A DNA stretch of 64,000 nt from Diphasiastrum complanatum. Taxonomy: Eukaryota; Streptophyta; Lycopodiopsida; Lycopodiales; Lycopodiaceae. How positions within the stretch are numbered: position 1 is the stretch's first letter; each line of letters opens with the position of its first letter. The position numbers were made by a program, and so were the translations under genes. This document shows, piece after piece, positions 36,794-48,382 of this stretch. The notes below the pieces were generated by a model. That model was given only the letters and a program-made list of their open reading frames with translations, did not search any database and had not been told where the DNA came from. Location: contig CM055092.1 in the NCBI GenBank assembly GCA_029204225.1, positions 41,446,016 through 41,510,015 of the forward strand, in the 5' to 3' direction.

Positions 36794-38521
36794 TTGTCTA
36801 TTCATTTAGTTTTTGATATTTTTGCAATACTTAATTTTGAGTCAAATAGACAAGGTCAATTACTGGGTTATATAAGGTCAGAACTCAATAGAAGTTACAA
36901 AATTGATACAGGGCTTGACAAATCAAAACTGAAAGATGCAGCAAAAATCTACATGTATAGAAAATCTAGACACTGTACTGAATTGTCCAAGCAAAGATTC
37001 AGTTTTAATATCAAAAGATACAAACTTGATGGTGGAAAGGTCATGCAAAATGAGCCATTCATTGATCACATGAAATAAGCAAGAGGTCAATAGATAGTTT
37101 TCAACAGGCCTGCAAAGCCTAAAGCTAGCATAAAAAAAACTGAGGTATCAAATAAATCATGGGAGGTAATTACATTGTTGTCAAGTTTTAAAACTTTCAA
37201 TAATTGTGTGAATGCATTAATTCTTTATCGCTTGCAGGATTTTGTGGAGATTGTTGAGTGTACATTGCAAAAAGATTTTCAAAAGCACGACATTCACATG
37301 GTCACTTTTGACGATGATGTTTTTGACAATTGGATGAAAATGATAAAGATGTATGTTGCTGAAAACACTAGAGAAAATCTCGAGCCTTTTGTAAAAAAAA
37401 AAAGACCACAAAAGAAAAAGATAAAATTTGACAGACAAAACAAGTGCCATGAATAGTAAATATTTGTGCTACATTGTTCAGATGTATTGAAGAATTAGAT
37501 CCATTTCAGGCACGAGGTTTACAAGCTGAAATCATAACCAAAAAAGTCTAATAAGAAAAGGAAAAGTGTTGAAGATAAGGTAGATATCTAGATACACTAC
37601 ATAAGAAGATTTTGGAAGTATGGACAAAGGAATATTTCAAAGCTTCAATATCTCATGTCCAAGCTTTTAATGATACTAATGAACTAGTGATGGTATCGTT
37701 AGGGATTTTGTATACATTTCAAATCTAGTTAGGACATTGCAAAAACTAAAATATACTTTCCATTATGAAGTAGGAGTTTATAAATCAAAATTAGAGAAAC
37801 AAGAGATTAGATCAAAGTCCTATACAACATTATTTGTGGTAATCTTTTTAAGTAAAGATTCCATATTTGTCACCTACAAAAACTTAATTTTAAGTAGAAC
37901 AAGTAGTTGACATTTTTTTGGGACACTTCAACGATGACTTTGGATGAAGAGGACGAAATCTCAGATGTCCAAACCTCTCGTGGCATAACTTACTCAATGA
38001 TCCAATATCCGCAACACTTGCACAATACCTTTTAAAAATCGTGAGAACCTCACCAATAAAATGAAGCCTATCCGATACAAGGTCTTAAAAAACCACGGGT
38101 TGGATATGGAGTTACGATAAACGTAAGTTCACTTGTAACTACACTATTCAACCATGGCTTGTGCAAATTTATTACCCATTCAGTTGTCATACATCAAGTC
38201 CCTATGCCAATATCCCTCCAAGTGACCCTGTGAGATCTTCCATGGATTGATATGGAAGCAAAAGCTTTGGAGGCAACATGTTCAAATCTTGTGGACACAA
38301 ATCCGTCATTGGAAAAATTTGCAAGATTGTTAGAGGTTCCAAGTTCAATAGAAGAAAGTCATATTCCTATGTCTATTACAAATGTTGAAGAACTTACAAG
38401 AAGCCAGGGCGATATGGGAAGAAAAGAAGAAACAAAAAGAAATTGATGAGAGTGGTGAACCCCCTTCTGATTTTCACATTGATGTAGTTGAACATGAAAG
38501 TCATCTTTCTATAGGTGATTG
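36794..38521 (+). pseudogene. Unrecognised spliced gene remnant
   Basis: A plus-strand frame at about 36794-37166 ends with NRPAKPKASIKKTEVSNKSW. A phase-0 intron with donor GAG|GTAATT and acceptor CTTGCAG|GAT (37167-37238) leads into DFVEIVECTLQKDFQKHDIH, DDDVFDNWMKMIKMY and a Lys-rich end with a stop at 37456. Two stops (near 37077 and 37092) break the first exon. Further on, 38252-38521 encodes an acidic Glu-rich tail (EEKKKQKEIDESGEPPSDF) after one frameshift near 38400. The product is not recognised. It could be a cargo or host gene. Confidence 0.4.
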
Positions 38522-38943
38522 ACATGGATTTCTCAAATTTTGATACTTATAATTTCATAGTTTACAATAGCTTTTTTGTACTGTACAAATGGCCATGGTA
38601 GGAGTCAAACAGTTAGATAATTGTAGATATTTAAAACTCCTTTATGTATATGAATTAGATCTTATCATTTGATATTATTTTTTTAGTGATCTTTTTATGA
38701 ATTATATCATGTTGTTATTTCTGCCTACCAAAATTAAAACAAATAAATCATGTGCTTATGCTTATACACTTAATATCCACTATACTATCAATAAAAAATA
38801 GTAAAAACTTAATAAATAATTAGAAATTTTTTTCTTACTAAGACTTGTTTCAACAATTTTCTTTGTGAACGTTGTGACAGGAAGCACAAAAGGAAAAGAG
38901 ATCACTTTACAAGAGATGGAACTTGATAAAATAGAAAAAAAAC

Positions 38944-39415
38944 AGTTAGAAATCAGAGTTAATCTGATATACATTCTATGTAAGCTCTAAATGTGATGAT
39001 GTAATTGGTGTACGATTTATTTGGTTTAATGTATATGGTTGTGTTCGGGACGTGACCCGTTAGGATATATTGATTGGGCACTGATCCCGTAGACGACTAC
39101 TTGGGTTAGCCGGGTAGCCACACATAGGAAGAATTAGCATGTACAGAGTTATTTACAGTACTTGCTATACTTGGGGGCATGTCCCAAGTTTGTCGGTCGA
39201 ATTTGGCCATATTGGGCCCGACCTTAGTTTGACAGGTGATAGGCCAATTTTAGGACACCTGCCTTTTCATGCAGTTTGTGAATACTCTATATGTACAGTG
39301 TTTCTTTGCAATCTAAGAACTTTTGTTGTGCCATCTTTGAGAGCTGTGAGGAGTGGCTATGGTGATTGTGCGATGTGATCTGCATACTGCACTAGATCCT
39401 AACATAATTTTAACT
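38944..39415 (+). repeat. 5' LTR of the AGTTA-type element
   Basis: 472 bp, 5'-AGTTAGAAAT...AATTTTAACT-3'. It is directly followed by the initiator tRNA-Met primer-binding site. Confidence 0.95.
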
Positions 39416-41021
39416 TGGTATCAGAGCGTCAGGGTGATGCAAGTATGCACGATCCGGTGGAGCTATGGATAGCGTCCTTCACAAGGAAAAATAGCACTCG
39501 GAACGTCTCAGGAGAGAGGACTCCATACGGGGTATCGGGAGTTCGGATGACATGAGACAACAAAGTTCCTTCGATCGGAGCTTCGGGGAAGATTAGAATG
39601 ATCATTGAAGGTGGATTCCGAGGAGAATTCACGGAAAAACTTGCAGTTCTGGTGATTTTGGGGAAATCATTGATGATGTTTCACATCTTAGTGTATTCTC
39701 AGGGAGTGGTTTGGAGCCATTCACAGGAGTAGCTTGGAGCTAGCTTGGGAGAATACAGGTGGGCACTATAGGATAGATGCTCAGATCTTTGTGATCAAGA
39801 ATGGCATTGAAATACCTGGTAGGGGTAGCACTGCAGATGCTAGGAGCCAGGTGGAGCAGGTGATGCTTTGGAGATCAACTTGTCTAGCAGGATGGTGACC
39901 AGGATCGGAGACATCAGGTGAGCATAGTATGTGGATGATGGGTCCATTGGGGTGGCACTCAGGGAGATGCTACAGTTGCTCAGGTATGATATGTCATTTG
40001 ATGTATGGACGATGTTCTTCAGCTGGTGCATGATATGGTGACCTGGGCACGGGTCAAGCCTACTTGGAGGTAGGTGGCATGGAGTGTACCTAGGGTGGTA
40101 CATATCCTGAGGGCATGGAGTGCATTACGGGGTGATGTGGATCCAGCATGCCCATGGTTGTGAGCTAGCTAGCAGGGATGGAGATGGTTGTTCAGAGAGT
40201 GACAGCTGATACTTTGGTGAGTAATCAAGGAGCTGCATGGTTATATGCATAGTAGTCTCCAAGTTGGTGTCACATATTGTTTCTATCCATCATTATTTGG
40301 TAAGTAGGATGCAGTTTTTGGTTAGATCCAGTTGGAATCTAGTTGTACTACAGGTGGACAGATTCTTGGGGAGCTATCAACGGGCAATGGATACTCTGTG
40401 ATCAGATGGTACAGCGTACAAGGTTCTGGAGCTATCCTACCTGATATACTATGGATTGTGGTGAGTTATTCATCACGATAGTGGATCTAGTTTGCATTTG
40501 CTTTGGCTTGGACACTATGATGGATGTTGTGGGGAGATAGGCTCCTTGGTGGGAGGCCTATGTATTGGTCAAATCAGAGTTGGCAACGTCAAGCATGGAA
40601 AGTTGAACCTACATGGGATGTAGGACAGGCAGATCATCATCAGTATCTCTGGGAGATAGGCGAGCTACTCAGGTATAGCCTATGGTGAGGTTTGTGTACA
40701 TTCATTCATTGAGTCCTTGGAAGACTCTTGTGCTTAGTGCATGGGAAATGGATGGGGATCAGCTTGAGCCATGTCGCTCATGTGGTCCACTTGTGTTCAA
40801 GTCGGATTGGGGACGAGTCAGTTGGTTGAGAGTATGGTAGACTCTCTGTATGAGCATTGTGTTTGCATGATACTTTGTGAGTCAAACCTGGTGGTTTGTT
40901 GGTGTGCTTGAATGTGAGTCAAGTATAGAGTAGCAGGATATGCATAACATCTTTTGGACACTCCAGACGTTGCTACAAATTATTGATTTTCACTCTTATC
41001 ACATTTGAGCTTAAGGGAGAG

Positions 41022-41494
41022 AGTTAGAAATAAGAGTTAATCTGATATACATTTTATGTAAGCTCTAAATGTGATGATGTAAGTGGTGTACAATTTATTT
41101 GGTTTACTATATATGGTTGTGTTCGGGACGTGACCCGTTAGGATATATTGATCGGGCACTGATCCCATAATCGGCTACTTGGGTTAGTCGGGTAGCCACA
41201 CATAGGAAGACTTAGCCTGTACAGAGTTATTTACAGTACTTGCTATACTTGGGGGCATGTCCCAAGTTTGTCGGTCAAATTTGGCCATATTGTGCCCGAC
41301 CTTAGTTTGACAAGTGGTAGGCCAATTTTAGGACATCTGCCTTTTCATGCAGTTTGTGAATACTCTATATGTACAATGTTTCTTTGTAATCTAGGAATTT
41401 TTGTTGTGCCATCTTTGAGAGCTTGTGAGGAATGGCTATGGTGATTGTGTGATGTGATCTGCATACTGCACTAGATCCTAACAGAATTTTAACT
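41022..41494 (+). repeat. 3' LTR of the AGTTA-type element
   Basis: 473 bp, preceded by a polypurine tract and followed by the AAAAC target duplication. Confidence 0.95.
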
Positions 41495-41499
41495 AAAAC

Positions 41500-42239
41500 A
41501 TATAGTTGTCAAGAAATAATGACAAACTTTTTTGCAAGAAATGTCATGTGAAAAATTGCACTGTCATACACTCATACTATCTGAATGGAATATTGATGTG
41601 CAAGTTTGAAAATGGTCCAACCAACCAAGAGATTTATAACATTGGGTGAGAAAGAATCATACTACACACGGGTTGCATTGACTTCTTAAGTGCAATTTCC
41701 AATCATACAAATATTGGGTTGTGGTCATGAACAAAAGAGACGAACATTGTACCAAGGATTCAATTGTTGGAGCATGTGGCCAAAAGACAATTCCCTTTTT
41801 TTATGACTTGGAGACCAGAAAATTGTTTCAAGCAATCATCACCTTGTTTATATAGACCAGACAAGCCAAATGTGGAATCAATGTTCAAGTCACTATCTCG
41901 GTTGTGGGCAAATTTACAGGTCTTTGTGATGAAAGAACTACCATATTAATAGATGATAGTCCATACAAATGATGTTTTAACAATCTCAGAAATTGCATAT
42001 TTTTCAATTTTTTTATAGGAGAAGTTAAAGATGATGTACTCAACAACAAGCTTTTTTTGTATCTTCTCAAATTAACACAAGTTCTTGATGTTCGGCCAAC
42101 CATAGAAGCAACAAGATATGGACAACTGCTAGTGATAGAAGGTCATTCTTTGTATGGACATTTTCAATATGTTATAAATATGTTTTCTAGTATTGTGAAA
42201 TTTTCACACATGTGGGAATTGCCCAAAATGTGTGAATGA
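41500..42239 (+). pseudogene. Unrecognised coding remnants right of the AGTTA-type element
   Basis: A frame around 41764-41949 encodes LLEHVAKRQFPFFMTWRPEN and a Ser/Leu-rich end. After TTTTTTTATAG at about 42017 a second exon-like frame encodes LNNKLFLYLLKLTQVLDVRP, TIEATRYGQLLVIEGHSLYG and HFQYVINMFSSI. These may be downstream exons of the gene at 36794-38521, cut by the LTR element. The link is inference from strand and position. Confidence 0.3.
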
Positions 42240-43280
42240 TCTCCTAAGATGTGTGTGATTGTACAAAGATCTTGCACTTGATTGATTCTACAATCTATCT
42301 TGAAAATTTTAAGACAAGAGCACATAGAACATGCATAAATCATTCACCATCATACATTCACATGTAAAAGCAACTCATGATGAAAAAAACTAAGTATAGA
42401 AAAGGCTTGCTCTCAGTTAGAGAGATAATACAGCTATGTCTCCTCGGGTAGAGAGAGTGTGTCTCAAAATCTCTATGTGTAGAATCTCCAAAACTCTCCA
42501 AAAAACTAAGTATAGAATCACTCTCAATCTTTCTCAAATACTAGCTCGAGCCACAAGAGGTGTAGTCCACATGAAATTTATTGGACCCCCTACAAATCTC
42601 CTCCTAATTTGATTGGCCTAGTGATATAAGGAGCCTTGAATATGATTGGACCAATTTCATGGATCTTACACTTTTGATTGGTCACATGACTTCATGACAA
42701 CACATAGGAAAGTGTCACTAACCCTCTACTATCATGCCATTGTAAGAAGCTTAACCTATCTACTAACATCTGTGCATGGGATAGAAAAGTCAAAGTACAA
42801 AGTACCCTCCAAAATCAAGATTAAGTCCTATTGACTATTCAAACTCATTATAAATGAATTAAAAAATATGACTACCCTCTACACGTGGCAACATGCTCCA
42901 CACATGTGATATTTCACTATGTACATGATATGGCAAAAGATCAAGCTAGATTTTGCCTATTTTTCACAAATATTGCAAGTACTTAGATTTCATCAAACAC
43001 AATGACATTTGTTTTGGGACTTTGACCTAAAAAAGAGTAATATTTTTTGGTGTTAAATATAATGGTCCAAAATCATGGATTTTTCTAATAAATCTCTAAA
43101 TTTAATTTAAAAAAAAAAAACCAAAAAATGCATATTTAAAATAAAGAACTACAAGTTTTTTGTTGCAAACTTCATAAAACTATCATAATTACAAATGAAA
43201 TAATAATTCAAGAGAACAAATGATTTTTGAAACTCAAAATCCCATTGAAATACAAAATAGCTTAAATTATATTTGCACAT
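42240..43280. repeat. LTR-like repeat region
   Basis: There is no coding frame. 42622-42835 resembles 6905-7145, and CACATGTGGG near 42210 resembles the LTR palindromes. Ends and orientation could not be fixed. Confidence 0.35.
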
Positions 43281-43288
43281 TCTTTTTT

Positions 43289-44130
43289 CTAAAGTACATT
43301 TTCTAAGGAATTTTCACTGATGCCTCTCAATTCAGAACTTGACATATTCTCAACACTCTCGTTTTTAGCTGATGAAGTGGAAGACCCATCTTCTTCATCA
43401 GAGTCAACTGGCATGTCTTCCTTAGAATACGCGTCTAATGTTGACAAAAAAACCTTGTAAATCAGCTTTTCTCTGTTGATGACAAGTGGAGGAATATTGT
43501 TTTTTCAAGTAATCCAAGTCGTTCCTTCAATATAGATATTGTTGACTTTCGTAGATGATTGGTCATTGTTAATTCAAAATCAAATGCCAAAACATCTACA
43601 TCCTGTAGATTCAAATCGTCGACTCTTGGTTGATTTTTTGGCAATCTCTTTCTCTTGCCCTTTGGATCTACTTGCAACATTTCGAGTTCGTACCTTCCCA
43701 AAAAAGCATTCGTTGAAGTGGTGTGCAACCAATGGACACGTGGTACTTTTGTTTGATTGCTATTTTGAATAAAACCAAGTACTTTGGCAATCCAAAATGG
43801 ATGTCCTTCATTGTTTTTTGAAGCTAGAAGTGCAACAAGGCTTCCAATTTGGATTTCATTCAAATCACCGCGCCATTTCATTTTTGCAACTTTTACAATT
43901 TGCCTATTCTTCCTTGAGCCCACATAAATTTCACGTTCCTCACTTTGCACAAGCTGCAAGAAATCATTATCTCGAGAAAGATCTAAAGGTTCGACAGTCA
44001 TAGTTGATGTTCCTAATTTATGAGGCCAATGAAATTCATCAGTTGTTGATGTATGTTCGAAAAATTCCATCCACCAATGCTGATCAAACTCATCAAAAAA
44101 ATGATAAGCTGCTTGAATATTTGATTCCAA
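43289..44130 (-). CDS. BAH-like domain protein on a Copia leader
   Basis: From 44130 the minus strand encodes YHFFDEFDQHWWMEFFEHTS, then a segment resembling a BAH/chromatin-type barrel (IQIGSLVALLASKNNEGHPF, WIAKVLGFIQ, KVPRVHWLHTTS, FLGRYELEML), a basic KGKRKRLPKNQPR patch and a helix (STISILKERLGLLEK). At an A-run near 43500 the frame must shift by one to continue into an acidic Ser-rich tail (DSDEEDGSSTSSAKNESVE) that ends at 43289. It lies directly downstream of a Copia LTR, leader and gag start on the same strand. The domain call is by resemblance. It may be captured host sequence or a transposon accessory gene. Confidence 0.45.
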
Positions 44131-44137
44131 AAAATTT

Positions 44138-44311
44138 AATGAGGCAACATTTTACTTGCTCTTGTCCACCAAGAGGTTCATCTTCCTTTTCTAGGACAAT
44201 GTCAAAGAGATCATGGAGCACCAAAAGTGATTCCATTCTCACTTTCCAAATGGACTAATTAGTGGATGTGAGTCTCTCATTGGCTTCTAGCAAAAATCCA
44301 CCCATGGATGT
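44138..44311 (-). pseudogene. Copia gag start, truncated
   Basis: An ATG at 44311 is followed by GGFLLEANERLTSTN, a stop, WKVRMESLLVLHDLFDIVLE and EPLGGQEQVK. It then breaks at about 44138 into the BAH-like ORF. It is the same gag family as A and B. Confidence 0.8.
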
Positions 44312-44910
44312 CATTATGAATGATTTAGCACTCGAAATTCACAAATATTTTACTCAATGGAATGATTTAGGGTAGACTTCTAGCACTCAAGATGCTTCTA
44401 GTCTCGGCCCAATCCAACTAGCACAAAGCTTGGTTGATGGTACAATGAGATCACTACCAATTTTTAGCAAATCACTCCCTAGATCTATAATTTTCTGCAA
44501 TCAACTCCCTAGTACTTTTCACTCTCTATCAAGATTTAAAAAATGAATTTTTTTGGGCCTGATATAAGCTTCCAAACATTCACATCAATGCTTCATTACA
44601 AGATCTAATCATTGATATGGAAACTATGAATTGAGATCTAAACAAAGCACCAAAAATCTTGAGAAATGAATATGTGTGTGAAATATAGCACAAATTCCAA
44701 GTTAGGCCTTTATAAGACAGGTCCAGTACGGACTCACACATGTGAACAATACACTTGTAGCCAAAAACTCAATTTTATCCAAAAAAATATGATGCTACCA
44801 CTTACTTCTAGCTCGCCCTCACAAGGTTAGATTAAAATACTCAAAACTTTTTAAGTTTGGATGTGTTCATTGATCATTTTCATAGCCTCTTGTGCTTGGC
44901 TCTGATACCA

Positions 44911-45754
44911 TATTGAATTTACTGAATTTTGGACCTTAATTGGATCTACAATTGATCCACAAGAGGGGTTGGGTGCTAATTACATAGATCAATCACAAAT
45001 CTAATGTCTAGATTTAGATCTAGATCAAAAATTGCATCTAATTAGCAAGAACAACTTGACAATTGATCAAAACAACTCAAGAGCAACCTCGCACGTGTGA
45101 AACTTTGTCATTGTACCAACAGTGAGCAAGGATTAAAGATCAATACCTATTGATAGCATTAAATGCAAGAAATCACAACACAAATAGTGAAAATAGCAAG
45201 ATTTTGTCTCAAAATCAAGATCTCTCATCAAGATTGGATTATTTACAGTGATGATCTATATAGATCAAGTACATTTTGACCTGGTATGCTAACTCATTAG
45301 GTCTGGCATGTGTGGAAAATGCCACATCATCTAGATTAACCAATAAATGCAAGATAAGCCCCCACCTCTTTGACTCCTAACTTGGTGCCATTGCCTCACC
45401 ATGATTTTGCTTGATTTGAGATGATTTTCCTAAATTGTAGGACCTACAAGACTTACTCCTAGGATAAGCCACTGATCTTTCCACATGTGGGAACAGCCTC
45501 TCACACACGTGGGAACTATGTCTCATTCACATGGGAATGCTTGACCAATCAATAAAATAAAGCCAAGTGGCAATTTTCTACTTGACTAGCTTTCTACAAG
45601 TTCACACTTGAGTCAATCAAGACAAATTCAATCTAACTACATCTAGATGCATTTATGACTACCATCCACAAGTGGGAACATGCTCCACACGTGTGGGATC
45701 AAGTTATGTACAAATGAACTTAGATCTAAAAGCTAGAATTTGACAATTTCAACA
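44911..45754 (-). repeat. Copia 5' LTR, 844 bp (minus)
   Basis: A primer-binding site (GGCTCTGATACCA on plus, 44898-44910) adjoins the LTR, which reads TGTTGAAATT...AATTCAATA on the minus strand. Several CACRTG palindromes occur. The one at 45090-45099 is centred 184 nt from the LTR 3' end. No partner LTR was found. Confidence 0.8.
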
Positions 45755-45957
45755 AATCATGCATCTATTGTAACATCTTACATCTTATGAGATAGAAAAG
45801 ATGGATAAACCTTTGTATATGAAATGTAAAAATAGATGAATGTTTGATATAATCTCTATTAAAACATGAACGAATGTATTTTTCTAGACTATGGGAGATT
45901 CATTTTACTAGAATGACGTTTGATTATTGATAGAGAGCCCAATTTTATTTTTTTCAA

Positions 45958-46489
45958 ATGCCAAAATTCTTCTCAAAAAGTTGCAACTTCTTTTTTTGTT
46001 TTGGCCTCTCAATTAACTCATCCAGCAATCACCTTTTCTTACGCGAAATGCCAAGCACTCCATCATGGCATAGACGGAATTTTAAAGATCTATTAACGAT
46101 GGTGACATATTGGGGATTAACAGATTTTTTTCTGACATTGACAAGCGATGAAATAACGGAATTACGATGGTCAGAAATCTGACAAATAGAAGAAATAGTG
46201 AGAAATTATAATAGGAATTTCGATTGGAGAAATTGTCCAATTGAATGTTCATTGTTGTTTGTCAAGAAGAAAGAATTCATTCTTTCAAAAAGAGCAATTT
46301 TAGGACGAATTAAACACTACAAGTTACGATACGAGTTCCAAAATCGAGGTTCTGTACATGCCCATATCATGCTATGGGTTAAAAGAAAAGATGTAAAAAA
46401 AATTGGAAATGAAATCGTTGCATTCATTCCTACGAAACTCAATCTAGAAACAAAAAAATTTGAAATTTCATTAGATCCAATCAGAAAAC
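45958..46489 (+). pseudogene. Helitron Rep domain, first part
   Basis: The plus strand encodes REMPSTPSWHRRNFKDLLTM and WGLTDFFLTLTSDEITELRW, a stop at 46181, then NYNRNFDWRNCPIECSLLFV and IKHYKLRYEFQNRG, followed by SVHAHIMLWV. This last phrase is the HUH motif (His-Ala-His) of the rolling-circle Rep nuclease. Copia A interrupts it at 46490. The reading frame resumes, via the inverted chip at 50873-50912, at 56987. The catalytic Tyr region was not reached. It is degraded by several stops. Confidence 0.8.
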
Positions 46490-47189
46490 TGTGAAGAATT
46501 GCCAAAAATTGGCAAATCTAGCTTGATCAAAGACCATGTAGAACATTGTAAATATTGTGTATAATTGGGTTCTACACATGTAAGGCCAAGATGCCACGTG
46601 GAAACCCAATCCTAATGTAGGTTAGATCAAGTCAAGAGAGTTGGTCATGTCTATTTGGTGGTCATCCCTACTTTATAGGACCTACACCTAAGTTTAAGGT
46701 GAAAATTTGACCAACTAGCTACCTACCAAGCATAAGTCTAGGATCTAGGCTAGGGTTTCATTTTAGGGCAAGAAGGGTGAGTTACCTTCCTTATTACATG
46801 CTGGAAATCCACCTAACTTCAAGAAGGAAGTCGAATTTGCTATGTATTCCAAGCTCCCATAGTGAGAAGATAGAAAATTTTTGGAGCTCATTGGCAATCT
46901 CAAGCTAGTTCACTATGTACTTTGAGTTTTTGTGATCCAAATGAAACCAAGTCAATTTCTACTTGTTTCTCAGGTTGAAGGCCAAACTACAGCCTGTAGT
47001 ACACATGTGTGGTCTCGGATTTCAATGTTGATCAATGCTTTTGATTGTTAATGCTGTTGTTTGTCAAATTGCCAATCTAGATCAACTTTTTGATGACTAG
47101 TTTTTTGATAGATTGTTAAGCAAGCATCCAATTACTCTTGTGGATATTTTGTAGATCCATTTATGGTCCTAAAATATAGTACTTTCACA
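46490..47189 (+). repeat. Copia A 5' LTR, 700 bp
   Basis: TGTGAAGAATTG...GTACTTTCACA, preceded by AAAAC (46485-46489) and followed by the primer-binding site TGGTATCAGAGCC at 47190. Its partner at 50913-51613 is in the opposite orientation because of the inversion. It holds ACACATGTGT at 47001-47010. Confidence 0.95.
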
Positions 47190-47988
47190 TGGTATCAGAG
47201 CCAAGTACAAGAGCATAAGCCATTGATCTAATGCAAATCCATTTTTAGCAAGTTTTGGTGCTAAAAACTAGTATTGAGAGGGCAAGCTAGAATCTTGATG
47301 AGGAGATTTGATCCCAAACTTGGTAGGGGTCCAAATTTGTACTATCCACATGTGTGGGCACCTCTGAACCTGCATTTAATGCATGGTATTCATTTGATCC
47401 AAATAAATTCAATTTGTGAGCTTTTGATGTAATTTTTGGTGCGAATCTTAGGATAAGCTACCAAGATTGAGTGTCATTGATTAGATTTGAATTAGGGTCA
47501 TGAGATCTAATTAATCTAGGCTGAAATCAGTTCCTCTAAACGTGTTTCACAGGTCTTGAAAGTACATCAAAAAGTGTGAAAGAGATTAAGTCATTTTTTT
47601 GTCCAAAAATAGCCAAAATTGACAAGATTTGATTGTAAGTAGATTTCACATCATCTTATCTTCATTCCAACTTTGTGAGGGAGTGCTAGAACTGAGATTA
47701 TAAGTCCATTTGTTGGATCAGAAATCTAATTTGTGTGAAACACTACAAAAGAGAGACCTTAGTGAGTTTCTAGAGACAATCAAATCCATTTCTTGACAAG
47801 ATTTGTTTGAAAGTAGTTTTCACTTCATCTTATCTTCATTCCATCTTTGTGAGGGAGTGATAGAACTGTGATTATAAGTCCATTTGTTGGATTAGAAATC
47901 AAATTTGAGTGAAACACTGCAAGTGTGAGACCTTTGTGAGTTTCAAGTCAATCAAATCTATTTCTTGTTTGTAGAAGTCACTAGTAAG

Positions 47989-48382
47989 ATGGGATCTGCT
48001 GGAGCATACCTTCTAGAAGCTAGTGAGAGATTGAATTTGACAAATTTGGAAGGTTAGGATGGAGTCACTCTTGGTGCTTCAAGACCTCTTGATTGACGAT
48101 GAAGATGAACCTCTAGGTGCACATGAGTTAGCTAGATACAAGAAGAGATCTAGGCTTGCACTTCATTGTGTGAAGGTGAATGTGAGCAATGATTTGTTGA
48201 GAGAAGTATCAGCATGTACTAGTGCTAAAGAGGCTTGGGAGTCTTTAAAATCAATCTATGAATCTAGTAACACTTCGAGGGTTCTCATGCTTAGAAATCA
48301 GATTTTGCAAAGCACGAAAAGAAGTGAGAAAAGTGCACAAGATTATGTACTTAGAATCAAGTCTCTAAATAGGGAGTTGGCT
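47989..48382 (+). pseudogene. Copia A gag, N-terminal part
   Basis: ATG at 47989, GSAGAYLLEASERLN, a frameshift near 48040, then MESLLVLQDLLIDDEDEPLG, KKRSRLALHCVKVNV and ESAQ-type DYVLRIKSLNREL. It ends at about 48382 within the gag frame, where the sequence switches to the minus-strand gag of element B. The missing continuation of this gag is the minus-strand piece ending at 53556. Confidence 0.9.

Larger units (their letters stand above)
38944..41494 (+). mobile_element. Complete non-autonomous LTR element with AGTTA...TAACT ends
   Basis: Two direct LTRs (38944-39415 and 41022-41494) flank 1.6 kb of internal sequence. TGGTATCAGAGCG begins at 39416, immediately after the first LTR, and AAGGGAGAG immediately precedes the second. 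Identical AAAAC target duplications (38939-38943 and 41495-41499) prove the insertion. Unusually, the LTRs start AGTTAGAAAT and end ATTTTAACT, an inverted AGTTA/TAACT pair instead of TG...CA. The interior has no frame with gag or pol motifs, so the element depends on a helper. A couple of dozen LTR differences by eye suggest moderate age. Confidence 0.95.
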
